DNA of 64,000 nt from Chlorobiaceae bacterium (GCA_013335405.1 JAAXVR010000005.1:35421-99420); one strand, 5' to 3'. Positions 1-10,583 are shown, counted from the first letter of the stretch. The notes: generated by a model from the letters alone, not told the origin. Translations and numbers: made by a program.

Positions 1-45
1 CGGTGGCGCTTTCGCTTTATCTGGCTGTTGTACAGGATCGGCCAT
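1..45 (-). CDS. pscB: Photosystem P840 reaction centre iron-sulfur protein PscB, N-terminal fragment cut by window edge
   Basis: Minus-strand ATG at 45 gives MADPVQQPDKAKAPP, the Lys/Ala/Pro-rich N-terminus style of PscB; lies directly downstream of pscA on the same strand with a purine-rich RBS (aggagggtttt). Confidence 0.75.
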   Translation of the reverse strand, partial: MADPVQQPDKAKAPP

Positions 46-97
46 AAAAACCCTCCTCTTTAATTACATGATAAACGTTTAAGTGTCAATCAACACC

Positions 98-124
98 AGC
101 CGGAAGCTGATATCGCTTCCGGCT
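98..124 (-). other. Intercistronic hairpin between pscA and pscB
   Basis: Perfect 10-bp inverted repeat agccggaagc-N7-gcttccggct in the pscA-pscB gap, not followed by a T tract on the minus strand. Confidence 0.6.
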
Positions 125-135
125 GTGCATGGAAC

Positions 136-2331
136 TCAGGCAATCAGCTTCATCAGGTAATCAACAACCTGCGTCAGCAAAGCCTGTCCTGTTACAGACG
201 CATCGCTTACTGTCGGAGGAAGCGGCTGATCGGTCTGATAGAAACCGTTTGCAATGAAGAGAAAGACCAGCATGAAGGTACCGCCGAAATACAGGAAGGT
301 ACCGGCAAGCTTTGAATCAGAAATCGTAAGAACCGGGAACCTGAACGAAACATCACGTCCGAGGAACTTCTTGCCAAGCCAGCGAATGGTTCTGGTCTGG
401 ATATCCGCACCTTCAAGGCGGGAACCGCGATCTTCAAACCATACTGCGAAGCTGATGAACCAGATGAGGTGGCCGATCATGAGAATGGTCGAAAGATGCG
501 AACTCGAGAAGATCGTCACGGTTTCGGTCCAGAAATAATAGAATATCCCCGAGGTATAGTGATGCTGCAAATGGGCTACTGAATCCCAGGCCTTTGCGTC
601 GGCCGCGGGAACACCATACATCATCGAAGCGATCCATGCACCGTCGATATACCAGCAGACAGCGGAAAGACCCTTGACTCCCCAGAGCATCGCGAACCAG
701 AGCTGGTCCTGGATGGAGACTCCGCAGGTACCACCATAGACAGGGCCGAGGCACGGGAAGGAGTACGAATTCTTCTTGAGGCCGAGATCATCCCAAAGCG
801 GAGAAGTGTGGGCGAAGAACGCGATACGGACAAGAGCGATCAGCGAGAAGAGCGAACCGGCAGTGATGACGTGCGCCATGACCCAGTCATTGATGCTCGG
901 ATCGGCAAACATCCACTGGAAGACCGGAAGCGGCTTCAGCCAGTAGAATGACATCATGATGTTGGTGCCGAAAATGTTCAGCTCGCAGATGGTGTTCCAT
1001 ACGATGACTGCATACACTGAAAGCATAGTCGCGAAGCAGAGCGCCATGACGGTACCGAGAATCTTGACCTGGACTTCCTGGTCGCGGCCTTTGGCTATCC
1101 AGATGGACTTGATCTGGCTGTAAAGACCGTTGAGCTGGATTTTGAGGAGATACTGGCCACCATGGTAGACGCCGGCGAAAACATAAAGAACGCCGCAGAT
1201 GATATGGTTGAAGGTAATGAGATTGGTCACGACCCTCGACATGCCGAAAGCCTGTCCGCTCTTCGGGAGAATCGCGAATGCCGGGAAGTCTGCGAACTCT
1301 TTGGAGCCGGTGATGATCTTGCCGCCCTGTTCAACGAAATTGTAGCTGACACGGTTGAACGGTTCGCCGTAGAGATAGAAAACAAGGTCATCGAGTTTTT
1401 TGTAATAAGGAGCGAAAGAGGGCTGCTGGAAAGCAACGAACGCGATTACACCAAGCGCTATATTAATATAGCCGATTGCGGTGAGGTGAACCGAGAAAGC
1501 CGCCTTCATGTCGTCGTTGAGATGGATGGCCGCATTGGGCGGATTGTTCCACCAGTAGACGCCGAGAGCGAAAAAGACTACGCAGAATACGAACGACATG
1601 AACGTTTCAGAGTAGGCTGTCTGGAAATCCGGAATCGGAGGGAAGCCGAGAACAAGCCACATGACAAGGCCCCATCCGAGGAAAAGCAGGGACATGTAAA
1701 CTGCATGGGGTCCAAGGGCATCTTTGTATGTCTTGGCACTGGTGCCGCTGAAAACGACATCGCCGAATTTGCCGAGGAACCTGAAATCGCGGAAGTTGCC
1801 TGCACGACCGGTAAACGGGTTGGTGAGGTTGTGTGTCCAGTGGCGCCACCCGCCGAAAAGCAGTATGGAACCTGAAACGACATGAAGAATGGCCCATCCG
1901 ATCAGTTTCGAAGCCGCGAGCTCGAGATCTTCAGTTCTGGTGCTGTAGGTGTCGATGCCGAGGGAGACCATCCTTGGTTTGATGGTCAGGTAGAACCAGT
2001 TGTCATGGAAGCCTGGTGCTCCCCAGGGGAAAACCTGAATACCGGAGATGTAGTAGATTGCCATAAGGAAGCCCAGCACACCAAGCAGTGCGAGGTGGCC
2101 TCCGACAACCTGCTCGTCGTCAAGCTTCTCGGTATCGAAGATCTGATACCACTTCGTTGAGCGGGTTTCCGTCCTCTGGAACAGAAATCTTCTCATTTTG
2201 GCGGCATCCTGCTCCTTGATGACGGATGGAGCGCCGGAAGCAGCGTTTCCTTTTGGCGAAGGAGCGCTTCCCTTGGGCGGTGGAACAGAGCCCTTTGGCT
2301 TGACTCCTGCCGGATTCACTTGTTCAGCCAT
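136..2331 (-). CDS. pscA: Photosystem P840 reaction centre large subunit PscA
   Basis: 731-aa multi-TM protein with the type I RC motif FPCLGPVYGGTCGVSIQDQLWFAMLW; length typical of chlorobial PscA. Confidence 0.97.
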   Translation of the reverse strand: MAEQVNPAGVKPKGSVPPPKGSAPSPKGNAASGAPSVIKEQDAAKMRRFLFQRTETRSTKWYQIFDTEKLDDEQVVGGHLALLGVLGFLMAIYYISGIQVFPWGAPGFHDNWFYLTIKPRMVSLGIDTYSTRTEDLELAASKLIGWAILHVVSGSILLFGGWRHWTHNLTNPFTGRAGNFRDFRFLGKFGDVVFSGTSAKTYKDALGPHAVYMSLLFLGWGLVMWLVLGFPPIPDFQTAYSETFMSFVFCVVFFALGVYWWNNPPNAAIHLNDDMKAAFSVHLTAIGYINIALGVIAFVAFQQPSFAPYYKKLDDLVFYLYGEPFNRVSYNFVEQGGKIITGSKEFADFPAFAILPKSGQAFGMSRVVTNLITFNHIICGVLYVFAGVYHGGQYLLKIQLNGLYSQIKSIWIAKGRDQEVQVKILGTVMALCFATMLSVYAVIVWNTICELNIFGTNIMMSFYWLKPLPVFQWMFADPSINDWVMAHVITAGSLFSLIALVRIAFFAHTSPLWDDLGLKKNSYSFPCLGPVYGGTCGVSIQDQLWFAMLWGVKGLSAVCWYIDGAWIASMMYGVPAADAKAWDSVAHLQHHYTSGIFYYFWTETVTIFSSSHLSTILMIGHLIWFISFAVWFEDRGSRLEGADIQTRTIRWLGKKFLGRDVSFRFPVLTISDSKLAGTFLYFGGTFMLVFLFIANGFYQTDQPLPPTVSDASVTGQALLTQVVDYLMKLIA

Positions 2332-2734
2332 TGTATTCTCTCCTTTGTTTGGACATATTTCAGGTAAAAAAACCGAAAAAACCTCTCTGCAGTACCAAAG
2401 TTATAAACGGGGCGTGATGCTTCAGCGATGAACCCGGTTATCACTTATTGTCTGTTCCGCCAGAGGAACCAGAATGCGAGTAAGAACCAAAAGAATCTAA
2501 TCTATGCAGAAGACACTGAAAAATAAGATGGAAAAGCGCATTTAACCAAATAACAGTTCCTTAATTTCACCCAGTAAAATAAGAAAAAATATTTAATAGT
2601 AAATTAATTTGGCGGTGCGCAAAGGCGCTATTCATTTATTATACAGCATGAAAGCGCATCCCTGTCGCCATGTGCGACCTCTTCACGGAAAGTGCGTTAT
2701 TAACGAAATGTTAACAGGACCTATCCGGTATACT

Positions 2735-3538
2735 ATGGAAATATCGTTCAGCAAACTATCAGGAGCAGGCAACGACTTCATCATTATCGACAACAGGAAC
2801 CGTGCCGTAACCCTCAGCACAAAGCGTATTCGGGAGCTCTGCACAAGAAGGACCGGTATCGGAGCCGACGGCCTCATCCTCATCGAACCATCAGAAGTGT
2901 ATGCGTTCACGATGAATTACCACAATTCGGACGGCCTGCCGGGTTCGATGTGCGGAAACGGGGGCAGGTGTGCCGTCTATTTCGCAATGTCCTCAGGGAT
3001 CCCTGCGTCAGATGACAATCATTATACCTTCGAAGCCAACGGCAACCGCTACGATGCCTGGATCACCGGCCAGGAAACCGTCAAACTGAAAATGCTGCCA
3101 CCGAAAGATTTCAGGGACAGCCTGGATATCGAGGGGCTTATGTGCCACTCGGTCGATACCGGCTCCCCGCACGCACTCATCTACACGGATGATCTGGAGC
3201 ATGCCGATGTCGATGGAAAAGGCAGGGCCATCCGGCACAGCAACGATTTCTTTCCGGGAGGCACCAATGTGAATTTCATCGAGATAACCTCGCCGGGTTC
3301 TCTCTCGGTGCGTACATTCGAACGCGGAGTGGAGGCAGAAACCCTTGCCTGCGGAACCGGAGCTGTCGCCGCCGCTTTGATGAGCCGAAGGCTGGGCAAG
3401 GTAGAGGGCACAAGCGTCAATGTCAGGGTTAGAAGCGGCGAACTGCTCGAAGTAAGCTTCAGTGAAGACATGCGTGAGGTATTCCTCTGCGGTCCGGCAA
3501 AGATTATCTATAAGGGGAGCTTCACAAGCATGCGGTAA
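2735..3538 (+). CDS. dapF: Diaminopimelate epimerase
   Basis: MEISFSKLSGAGNDFIIID..., MCGNGGRC and ETLACGTGAVAAA active-site Cys motifs; internal ATG preferred over the longer ORF start at 2609. Confidence 0.93.
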   Translation: MEISFSKLSGAGNDFIIIDNRNRAVTLSTKRIRELCTRRTGIGADGLILIEPSEVYAFTMNYHNSDGLPGSMCGNGGRCAVYFAMSSGIPASDDNHYTFEANGNRYDAWITGQETVKLKMLPPKDFRDSLDIEGLMCHSVDTGSPHALIYTDDLEHADVDGKGRAIRHSNDFFPGGTNVNFIEITSPGSLSVRTFERGVEAETLACGTGAVAAALMSRRLGKVEGTSVNVRVRSGELLEVSFSEDMREVFLCGPAKIIYKGSFTSMR

Positions 3539-3783
3539 GAGGAGCAGATTCGAAATTATTTCTGCACTGCAATGTTAAAATATTGTAAATATTTCAACTA
3601 TTACTTCTATATTGTTCTGTACAGTCGGAACCTACCGCCAGAGCTTTTTCCCTGATTGGCATCGACTGCTTCCATGAACGCCGGAGTAGATATCAGCCCC
3701 TCGAGAGACAGGCTTCATGAAGGAATTATCGGCAAGGCTCTTTATACAATGTTATGGCATTCGGTATCACCAAAACCGCGGCT

Positions 3784-4647
3784 ATGAATCCCAATATCCG
3801 ATATCCGGCTGTAGCTGAAACGCATTACCCCTCCGAAGCGGAAGCACTCGAAGAGCTTCTTTCGCAGCTACTGTCTTTCGACTCTGGAGATCCGGCCCAC
3901 AAGGGAAAGTCAGTCCGGGCCATTCTCGCGCCACATGCCCCTTACGAAATGAGCGGGCAGGTCGCCGCCGATGCGTACAGGACAGTCAAAGGCAAGAGTT
4001 TCCAGACCATCTTCCTGCTTGGAGATACCCATGCTTTTTTCTTTGACGGCATTGCGACCGACAGCCGTCATGAATGGCTTACCCCTCTGGGAGCTATTCC
4101 GGTCAACAGGTCCCTGACCAGAAAACTCTGCTCTTCTGAGCATGAAAACATCCGGATGCTCGATATAGCACACGATGTGGATCATGTTCTGGAACTTCAG
4201 CTTCCTTTCCTCCAGCACTCGGTTGAAAAAGGATTTTCAATCGTCCCGATCCTCCTGGGTACGAACGCCAACAACGATCAATTCGCAGACCTCCTGCTCA
4301 ACCTTCTGCAGCCTGACAGTCTGGTCGTGGTAAGTACCGACCTTTCTCACTATCCGACCTGCCACCAGGCAATGCATATCGATTCTGAAACTATCGACGC
4401 AATCGTCAGCCTCGATCTGGAAAAACTCGATTCCCGCCAGAAACAGCTCTGGGATCAATCCGAAAGTGCATCGATAAATATGTTCTGCAGCCCGGATGCC
4501 ATTAAAATTCTGCTGATGATCGCAAAAGCGCTCGGCTGGAAAGCGGAAAGACTTTCCTATTCCAACAGCGGTCACCTGCCTTACGACGACAAAAAAGAAG
4601 TTGTCGGTTACGGTTCGATTGTTTTCTATGAGGAAAATGCCCTATAG
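3784..4647 (+). CDS. AmmeMemoRadiSam system protein B / MEMO1 family protein
   Basis: ILAPHAPYEMSGQVAADAYRTV, FLLGDTHAFFFDG, VSTDLSHYPT motifs of the Memo family; ORF opens at 3754, ATG at 3784 also plausible. Confidence 0.8.
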   Translation: MNPNIRYPAVAETHYPSEAEALEELLSQLLSFDSGDPAHKGKSVRAILAPHAPYEMSGQVAADAYRTVKGKSFQTIFLLGDTHAFFFDGIATDSRHEWLTPLGAIPVNRSLTRKLCSSEHENIRMLDIAHDVDHVLELQLPFLQHSVEKGFSIVPILLGTNANNDQFADLLLNLLQPDSLVVVSTDLSHYPTCHQAMHIDSETIDAIVSLDLEKLDSRQKQLWDQSESASINMFCSPDAIKILLMIAKALGWKAERLSYSNSGHLPYDDKKEVVGYGSIVFYEENAL

Positions 4648-4848
4648 ATCGCTGATGGCCCCGTAAACCCTCTGCAATCCTGTCACATATCCCGTTTTTT
4701 CTCCAGCGCCCTTTCACCGGGTGATGAGAGCTTTTTTCCCCTGACCGGAAAAGCCCTGTGAGCCTGAACATCCTGACAACCTGCCCTGATTGTTTTCGAA
4801 TCCTTATCTTGCCCAGAAATACAGGGAATCAACCATTATCTTTCGGTC

Positions 4849-6159
4849 ATGAATACAAGCACAGCACCAGTCGGTATCAACCGGCAAAATATTTCTGCAG
4901 GTTCACTCCCGGAGATTTTGCAGAACCCCTTCACAGTCGCACAGCAGCAGCTCGACGAAGCTGCGGCATACATGAAGCTCCCGGCTTCTGCACATGAAAT
5001 GCTGCGGTGGCCGCTGCGCGAACTCCATATCATGATCCCGGTCAGGATGGATGACGGGAACACGAAAATCTTTCAGGGGTTCCGGGTTCAGTATAACGAT
5101 GCGCGCGGTCCCTGCAAGGGAGGAATCCGTTACCATCCCGCAGAAACCATAGATACCGTTCGCGCACTCGCTGCATGGATGACATGGAAAACTGCTCTCG
5201 TGGACCTTCCCCTGGGGGGTGGTAAAGGCGGAGTGGTCTGCGACCCGAAAAACCTGTCGCAGGGTGAGCTCGAAAGGCTTTCGCGTGCCTATATACGCCA
5301 GGCCGGCAGTTTTCTCGGCCCTGAAAAAGACGTTCCCGCACCCGATCTCTATACATCGGCACAGGTCATGGCATGGATGGCCGATGAATATTCCTTCATG
5401 CAGGGAAACAACGAATTCGGAGTCATAACCGGAAAGCCTCTCGCCCTGGGTGGATCTGCCGGAAGAAACGACGCCACCGCGAGAGGAGGGATTTTCTGTA
5501 TCAGGGAAGCTGCAGCGGTTCTCGGTATCGGGCTGGAAAGGGCTACCGCCGCAATACAGGGATACGGCAATGCCGGTTCCCATGCTCACAGGCTGGCTGA
5601 AGAGCTGCTCGGCATGAAGGTTGTCGCAGTGTCGGATTCAACGGGTTGCATATACAATCCCGACGGGCTGTTCCATCGGGATGTAGCTGCTCATAAAAAA
5701 AAGACTGGCTCGGTTACGGGTTTCCCCTGTGCCGTACCGATCACCAACGAAAACCTGATCAGCCTCGATGTCGCCGTACTCATCCCGGCAGCCCTCGAAG
5801 GGGTCATTCACAAGGAAAATGCCCATTCCGTAAGAGCCCTCATGATTGCTGAACTTGCCAACGGCCCGTTGACTCCCGAAGCCGACTCGATACTCCGTGA
5901 AAAAGGGTGTTACGTCATCCCTGATCTGCTCTGCAACGCGGGGGGGGTTACCGTTTCATACTTTGAAATGGTGCAGAATGCCTACGGTTATTACTGGGAC
6001 GAGGATGAGGTTCACCTGAAGCTGGAAAAAAAGATGATAACCGCGTTCCGAAATGTACACGAAGCATCCCTTCACCACAAGGTGCATAACCGCCGGGCTG
6101 CCTATATCGTTGCAATCGAACGGGTTGCGGAGGCCATGAAGCTGAGGGGATGGGTCTGA
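4849..6159 (+). CDS. gdhA: Glu/Leu/Phe/Val dehydrogenase (glutamate dehydrogenase)
   Basis: [36 protein letters not shown] Rossmann motif; 436 aa. Confidence 0.92.
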   Translation: MNTSTAPVGINRQNISAGSLPEILQNPFTVAQQQLDEAAAYMKLPASAHEMLRWPLRELHIMIPVRMDDGNTKIFQGFRVQYNDARGPCKGGIRYHPAETIDTVRALAAWMTWKTALVDLPLGGGKGGVVCDPKNLSQGELERLSRAYIRQAGSFLGPEKDVPAPDLYTSAQVMAWMADEYSFMQGNNEFGVITGKPLALGGSAGRNDATARGGIFCIREAAAVLGIGLERATAAIQGYGNAGSHAHRLAEELLGMKVVAVSDSTGCIYNPDGLFHRDVAAHKKKTGSVTGFPCAVPITNENLISLDVAVLIPAALEGVIHKENAHSVRALMIAELANGPLTPEADSILREKGCYVIPDLLCNAGGVTVSYFEMVQNAYGYYWDEDEVHLKLEKKMITAFRNVHEASLHHKVHNRRAAYIVAIERVAEAMKLRGWV

Positions 6160-6186
6160 ACTGCCGCATCTGGAAACAAAGGTATT

Positions 6187-7407
6187 TCAGGAGGTCAGGT
6201 AGCGCAGCATTTCAGGAAGACATCTGGTTTTGAGGTCGTAGTGCTGAACCGCCGTTTTTCTGGCATTTCGCCTTATCTCCTCGTAAAGGGCGGGATTGTT
6301 CAATGCGTCCCCTACAGTCGCCGCAAGCTGTTCCCTCCGGAAAAAGTCCACCAGCAGGCCATTCTCCCCATGCCTGATCACCTCCTGCACCGGCGATGTC
6401 GAAGATCCGACAACGAGACACCCGGCTGCCATCGCCTCGAGCATCGACCATGAGAGCACGAAAGGATAGGTCAGATAGATATGCACCGTCGAGATACGGA
6501 GAACATTCAGGTAGTGAATGTAAGGAAGCCTCCCCGTAAAATGAACGCGGGACCAGTCCACCAGCGATTTCATCTCTTCAACGTAGAGTGAACGGTAAGT
6601 CCTGCCTTCAGGAGGTTTCTTCCCATAGCTTACCTCATCACCGCCGACAATCACGATCTGCGCATCCGGACACTGCTCCTGGATATCGGGAAGCGCCCTC
6701 ATGAGCATGTGAAACCCCCGGTACGGTTCGAGGTTTCGGGCGACATAGGTAATGACCCTGTCGCCCTTTTTCATGTGCTGATCACCGATATCCAGCACAG
6801 CGTCACTGTCGGGACATACTTCCGAGGTATCAATGCCTTCGTGGATGACCCGGATTTTCCGGCGGAATTCCTCAGGGTAACGACGCTTCTGCCAGATTGT
6901 CGGGGAAATGCCGGCATCGGCCGCCTCGAGAGCCAGGAGCTGGGTCGTGTTCTTCACTCTTACCCTGCAGCGGTCGTCGAAGGTCGAGGGAAAATCAGGG
7001 TCGAACCCGACGTCTCCGCCGATCGGATGGTAATAGTACTCGAAATAGGAGACATGGCGCGCATCGGGAAAAACATCCATCAGGAAAAGCGACTCCCCCC
7101 ATGCAGGGTGACACACCACCACATCAGGTCTGAACCCCTTCTCTTTCAGCCTGATCGCCGCTCGGGCGACCTCCTGTCCCCTGCGCACAGCCCCCTCGAA
7201 CTCACGCAGATAGTGGTGCGTCCCGGGGCTTCCCGCCTGCTTCGGCTGGTAACCGACAACCGTAATCCCCGGATGCAGCTGCGGGCGGTTCTTCAGGTTC
7301 GCACTTTCGCCGATGGCGAATACCCGGTGCCGGTCCATCCCTGCAAGGGCGGCGGCGACATGCCGGAACTGACCGGGGAAGTTCTGGTGGACAAAGAGAA
7401 AATTCAT
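6187..7407 (-). CDS. Glycosyltransferase family 4 protein
   Basis: 406 aa; VTYVARNLEPYRGFHMLMRALP and SWSMLEAMAAGCLVVGSSTSPVQEVIRHGENGLLV donor-binding motif. Confidence 0.85.
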   Translation of the reverse strand: MNFLFVHQNFPGQFRHVAAALAGMDRHRVFAIGESANLKNRPQLHPGITVVGYQPKQAGSPGTHHYLREFEGAVRRGQEVARAAIRLKEKGFRPDVVVCHPAWGESLFLMDVFPDARHVSYFEYYYHPIGGDVGFDPDFPSTFDDRCRVRVKNTTQLLALEAADAGISPTIWQKRRYPEEFRRKIRVIHEGIDTSEVCPDSDAVLDIGDQHMKKGDRVITYVARNLEPYRGFHMLMRALPDIQEQCPDAQIVIVGGDEVSYGKKPPEGRTYRSLYVEEMKSLVDWSRVHFTGRLPYIHYLNVLRISTVHIYLTYPFVLSWSMLEAMAAGCLVVGSSTSPVQEVIRHGENGLLVDFFRREQLAATVGDALNNPALYEEIRRNARKTAVQHYDLKTRCLPEMLRYLTS

Positions 7408-7675
7408 CGAGGATCGGAATGATGTTCAGCCAAAATTTTCAACAATCAATACGCTGCTGCAATCCTGGAAAAAATAACCAACATCCCCGAAATACAGCTC
7501 ACAAAATCCACCAGGGATAGACTCCTGCAATCTGAGAAATACATACCCATAAATAAACATCCCGATTTAGGACTTTTTTTGTCCATTATTGAATTTTTCC
7601 GATCATGATTCTTGTTGTTATTCATGAATGATCAATAATTGTTAATAACCCAGCCAATACTCAATCCTCACGATC

Positions 7676-8245
7676 ATGAAAAATATTCTTTATTCCCTTC
7701 TGGCTGCAGGCTTGTTTGCTGCCCCATCGCTGAGCCATGCGGCAACGAACCCTTATGTCAGTATTTCCGGAGGTACAGGTTTCATGACCAATGCAACAGT
7801 CAACGGTACGGATGATGCCATTGCATATGAAACCGGCTATCTCATCAACGGGGCAGTAGGTCTCAGGAGCGGCTCAGTCCGTATCGAGGCTGAAGTCGGT
7901 TATCATCAGAATGACTTCAAATATCCTGTTTTTGATGACAATATTGCAATATGGTCCTTCATGGCAAACGGATACTACGATATCAGCCTGAACGAATCCG
8001 GTATCACGCCTTATGTCATGGCCGGCCTTGGCGTTGCCAATGTCACCTGGAATTATACCGGCGCAGACGACAATGATACCGCTTTCGCATGGCAGGTCGG
8101 CGCAGGTCTCGGGTTCAAGGTTGCTGACAGGACAACCATAGATGTCGGCTACCGCTATTTCGCGACCGCTGATGTAACATTATATGGCAACGAGGTATCT
8201 GTCGGAAGCCACAACATCGTCGCAGGCGTCAGGTTCGATCTCTGA
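7676..8245 (+). CDS. Outer-membrane beta-barrel protein, tandem paralog 1
   Basis: Signal peptide MKNILYSLLAAGLFAAPSLSHA; repeated amphipathic beta strands; C-terminal SHNIVAGVRFDL. Confidence 0.82.
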   Translation: MKNILYSLLAAGLFAAPSLSHAATNPYVSISGGTGFMTNATVNGTDDAIAYETGYLINGAVGLRSGSVRIEAEVGYHQNDFKYPVFDDNIAIWSFMANGYYDISLNESGITPYVMAGLGVANVTWNYTGADDNDTAFAWQVGAGLGFKVADRTTIDVGYRYFATADVTLYGNEVSVGSHNIVAGVRFDL

Positions 8246-8274
8246 CACGCTCTTTTCTGGCTTCAACTTTATGC

Positions 8275-8300
8275 AGCAGCCCCTGATTATCGGGGCTGCT
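8275..8300 (+). terminator. Rho-independent-like hairpin after paralog 1
   Basis: agcagcccc-N8-ggggctgct 9-bp stem followed by ctttac. Confidence 0.65.
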
Positions 8301-8464
8301 CTTTACGCTCCGGTTACGGAACAACGATACTGTTCCCGTTTATGCAAAGAGGAGGATCATCCGCGAGCATGGGGGAACTTTTAACAGGAATCCCGGGTAA
8401 TAGTTTGGACAGTCTTATTTGATAGTAGAGTTCATTGCGAAAACCAACCAAAATCCCAACAACC

Positions 8465-9031
8465 ATGAAAAAGTATATTCTTCCTTTAGTGGTGGCCGGT
8501 TGCTTTGCCGTGCCATCAATTGCCGGAGCGACGTCGAATCCTTACGTGAGTCTTTCCGGTGGTGTTGGACTGATGACCAATTCGACTTACGGTGGATTAG
8601 ATGATGCCTACGAATATGAGACCGGTTACCTTGTAAACGCGGCAATCGGTCTCAAGAGCGGAGCCTACCGCGTCGAGGCTGAAATCGGTTATCATCAGAA
8701 TGATTTTAAATACTATAGTGATTATAATCTCACAGCCTGGTCCTTTATGGCCAACGGCTACTATGATATAGGCTTATCTGATTCCAATATAACGCCTTAT
8801 ATCATGGGTGGCCTCGGTATCGCAAATGTCAACTGGGAATATTCAGGTGGAAATGACGACGACACGACTTTCGCCTGGCAGGTCGGAGCCGGTGTCGGCT
8901 TCAAGGCAGCGGACAAGGTCACCATCGATATCGGGTACAGGTACTTCGCCACAACCGATGTCGAACTGTATGGTTATGATTTATCTGTCGGAAGCCACAA
9001 CATCGTCGCAGGGGTCAGGTTCGATCTCTGA
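8465..9031 (+). CDS. Outer-membrane beta-barrel protein, tandem paralog 2
   Basis: MKKYILPLVVAGCFAVPSIAGA signal peptide; near co-linear with paralog 1 (GYHQNDFKYY, AWSFMANGYYDIG). Confidence 0.82.
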   Translation: MKKYILPLVVAGCFAVPSIAGATSNPYVSLSGGVGLMTNSTYGGLDDAYEYETGYLVNAAIGLKSGAYRVEAEIGYHQNDFKYYSDYNLTAWSFMANGYYDIGLSDSNITPYIMGGLGIANVNWEYSGGNDDDTTFAWQVGAGVGFKAADKVTIDIGYRYFATTDVELYGYDLSVGSHNIVAGVRFDL

Positions 9032-9069
9032 TAATCTACGTCGAATCCGAGGAACATTATTATTACAGG

Positions 9070-9091
9070 CAGCCCCGTTTTTCCGGGGCTG
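9070..9091 (+). terminator. Terminator hairpin after paralog 2
   Basis: cagccccg-N6-cggggctg followed by TTTTG. Confidence 0.7.
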
Positions 9092-9262
9092 TTTTGTTGC
9101 TGGGCTTAACCATTATGTCCACTTCTTTCCGGAAAACATCCGCTCACCGACCCGACATTAAAAAATGCTTTTTTTGTTTTTATTATATTACATAGGTAAT
9201 CAATCGATTAATACTGCTGTAAGTGCATTTATTTCAGGAAACGAAATAAAACCATTACAAAC

Positions 9263-9847
9263 ATGAAAAAGCTTCTTCTTTCGCTTCTTGTTGCTGGCCT
9301 GTTCGCCGTGCCTTCTCTGGCCAGTGCATCGACAAGCCCTTATGTCAGCCTTTCCGGCGGTCTTGGCTTGATGAACGATTCAGACGGAACAGCAATAGTA
9401 ACCTATAAAACCGGTTATCTTGTAAACGGCGCCGTAGGTCTGAAAAGCGATTATTACCGGTTGGAAGCGGAAGTCGGTTATCACAATAACACCGTAGAAA
9501 CTTGGGATGGAGTTCCACCAGGACCTCTTTATGCTGATGAACATGTCGCCATCTGGTCATTCATGGCAAACGGCTATGTCGATTACGACATGAAAGACTC
9601 GGGAGTTTCTCCATACATCATGGGAGGTATCGGTTATGCCAGTGTCACCGATAGTTGGACCACAGCATCCTATTCGGATGGTGTTTTCGCTTGGCAGATT
9701 GGCGCCGGTGTAGGCATCAAGGCTGGTAATAAGGCGACCGTCGATATCGGGTACCGTTATTTTGCTACAAGTGATCCGGTTTTTGATGGCGAAAAAATCA
9801 CAATTTCAAAGCACAACATCATCGCTGGCGTCAGGTTCGATCTCTGA
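9263..9847 (+). CDS. Outer-membrane beta-barrel protein, tandem paralog 3
   Basis: MKKLLLSLLVAGLFAVPSLASA signal peptide; same family, C-terminal KHNIIAGVRFDL. Confidence 0.82.
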   Translation: MKKLLLSLLVAGLFAVPSLASASTSPYVSLSGGLGLMNDSDGTAIVTYKTGYLVNGAVGLKSDYYRLEAEVGYHNNTVETWDGVPPGPLYADEHVAIWSFMANGYVDYDMKDSGVSPYIMGGIGYASVTDSWTTASYSDGVFAWQIGAGVGIKAGNKATVDIGYRYFATSDPVFDGEKITISKHNIIAGVRFDL

Positions 9848-9891
9848 TCAGCTCGATTTCTGCATCGGACATCACCCGATTGCTTTTTTTC

Positions 9892-9927
9892 AGAGGCTGT
9901 CTCATAATAAAAGATGGGGCGGCCTCT
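9892..9927 (+). terminator. Terminator hairpin after paralog 3
   Basis: agaggctgtctc ... gggcggcctct (with G-U pairs) followed by a run of T. Confidence 0.55.
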
Positions 9928-10004
9928 TTTTTTACTTTAATAATAATGTGTTATTTTATAAGTATTGTTCTACTTGCACACCAAACCAGTCAATCCATAC
10001 GACC

Positions 10005-10583
10005 ATGAAAAAGTTTATCCTTCCTTTACTGGTTGCAGGCCTGTTCGCCGTGCCTTCTCCCGCACAGGCAGAAACAAACCCGTATGTGAGCATTTCGGGA
10101 GGCCTTGGACTGATGACCAATTCGACTGTAGACGGTGAGGTGGTCGAGTATCAAAGCGGCTACCTCGTCAACGCCGCGCTTGGCCTGAAAACCGATTACG
10201 TGCGACTCGAAGCCGAAGTCGGCTATCATAACAACGACATCGATACCTGGGATGGCGATCCCGCAATTCCTGGTTCAAACATTTCCATCTGGTCGTTTAT
10301 GGCTAACGGCTACTTCGATTACAACATGAATGATTCGGAAATATCACCCTACATCATGGTCGGCCTCGGTTATGCAAATGTTACGGGGGATGACGGCAGC
10401 GTTACTTTTGACGACGGCGTTTTTGCATGGCAGGCAGGAGCCGGCGTGGGCTTCAAAGCTGCGGACAAAGTCACCATCGATGTCGGCTACCGTTATTTTT
10501 CAGCCTCCGATGCAGATCTTGGTGGCGATGTATTCTCTATTGCCAGCCACAACATTCTTGCCGGCGTGAGGATCGACTTCTGA
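10005..10583 (+). CDS. Outer-membrane beta-barrel protein, tandem paralog 4
   Basis: MKKFILPLLVAGLFAVPSPAQA signal peptide; internal start preferred over 9762 because the longer ORF overlaps paralog 3. Confidence 0.82.
   Translation: MKKFILPLLVAGLFAVPSPAQAETNPYVSISGGLGLMTNSTVDGEVVEYQSGYLVNAALGLKTDYVRLEAEVGYHNNDIDTWDGDPAIPGSNISIWSFMANGYFDYNMNDSEISPYIMVGLGYANVTGDDGSVTFDDGVFAWQAGAGVGFKAADKVTIDVGYRYFSASDADLGGDVFSIASHNILAGVRIDF

Noticed and set aside
1162-1875. 237-aa + strand ORF
   Set aside because: Antisense to pscA; Glu/Arg-rich shadow composition.
9762-10004. N-terminal extension of the fourth beta-barrel ORF
   Set aside because: Overlaps the end of paralog 3; the signal peptide starts at 10005.
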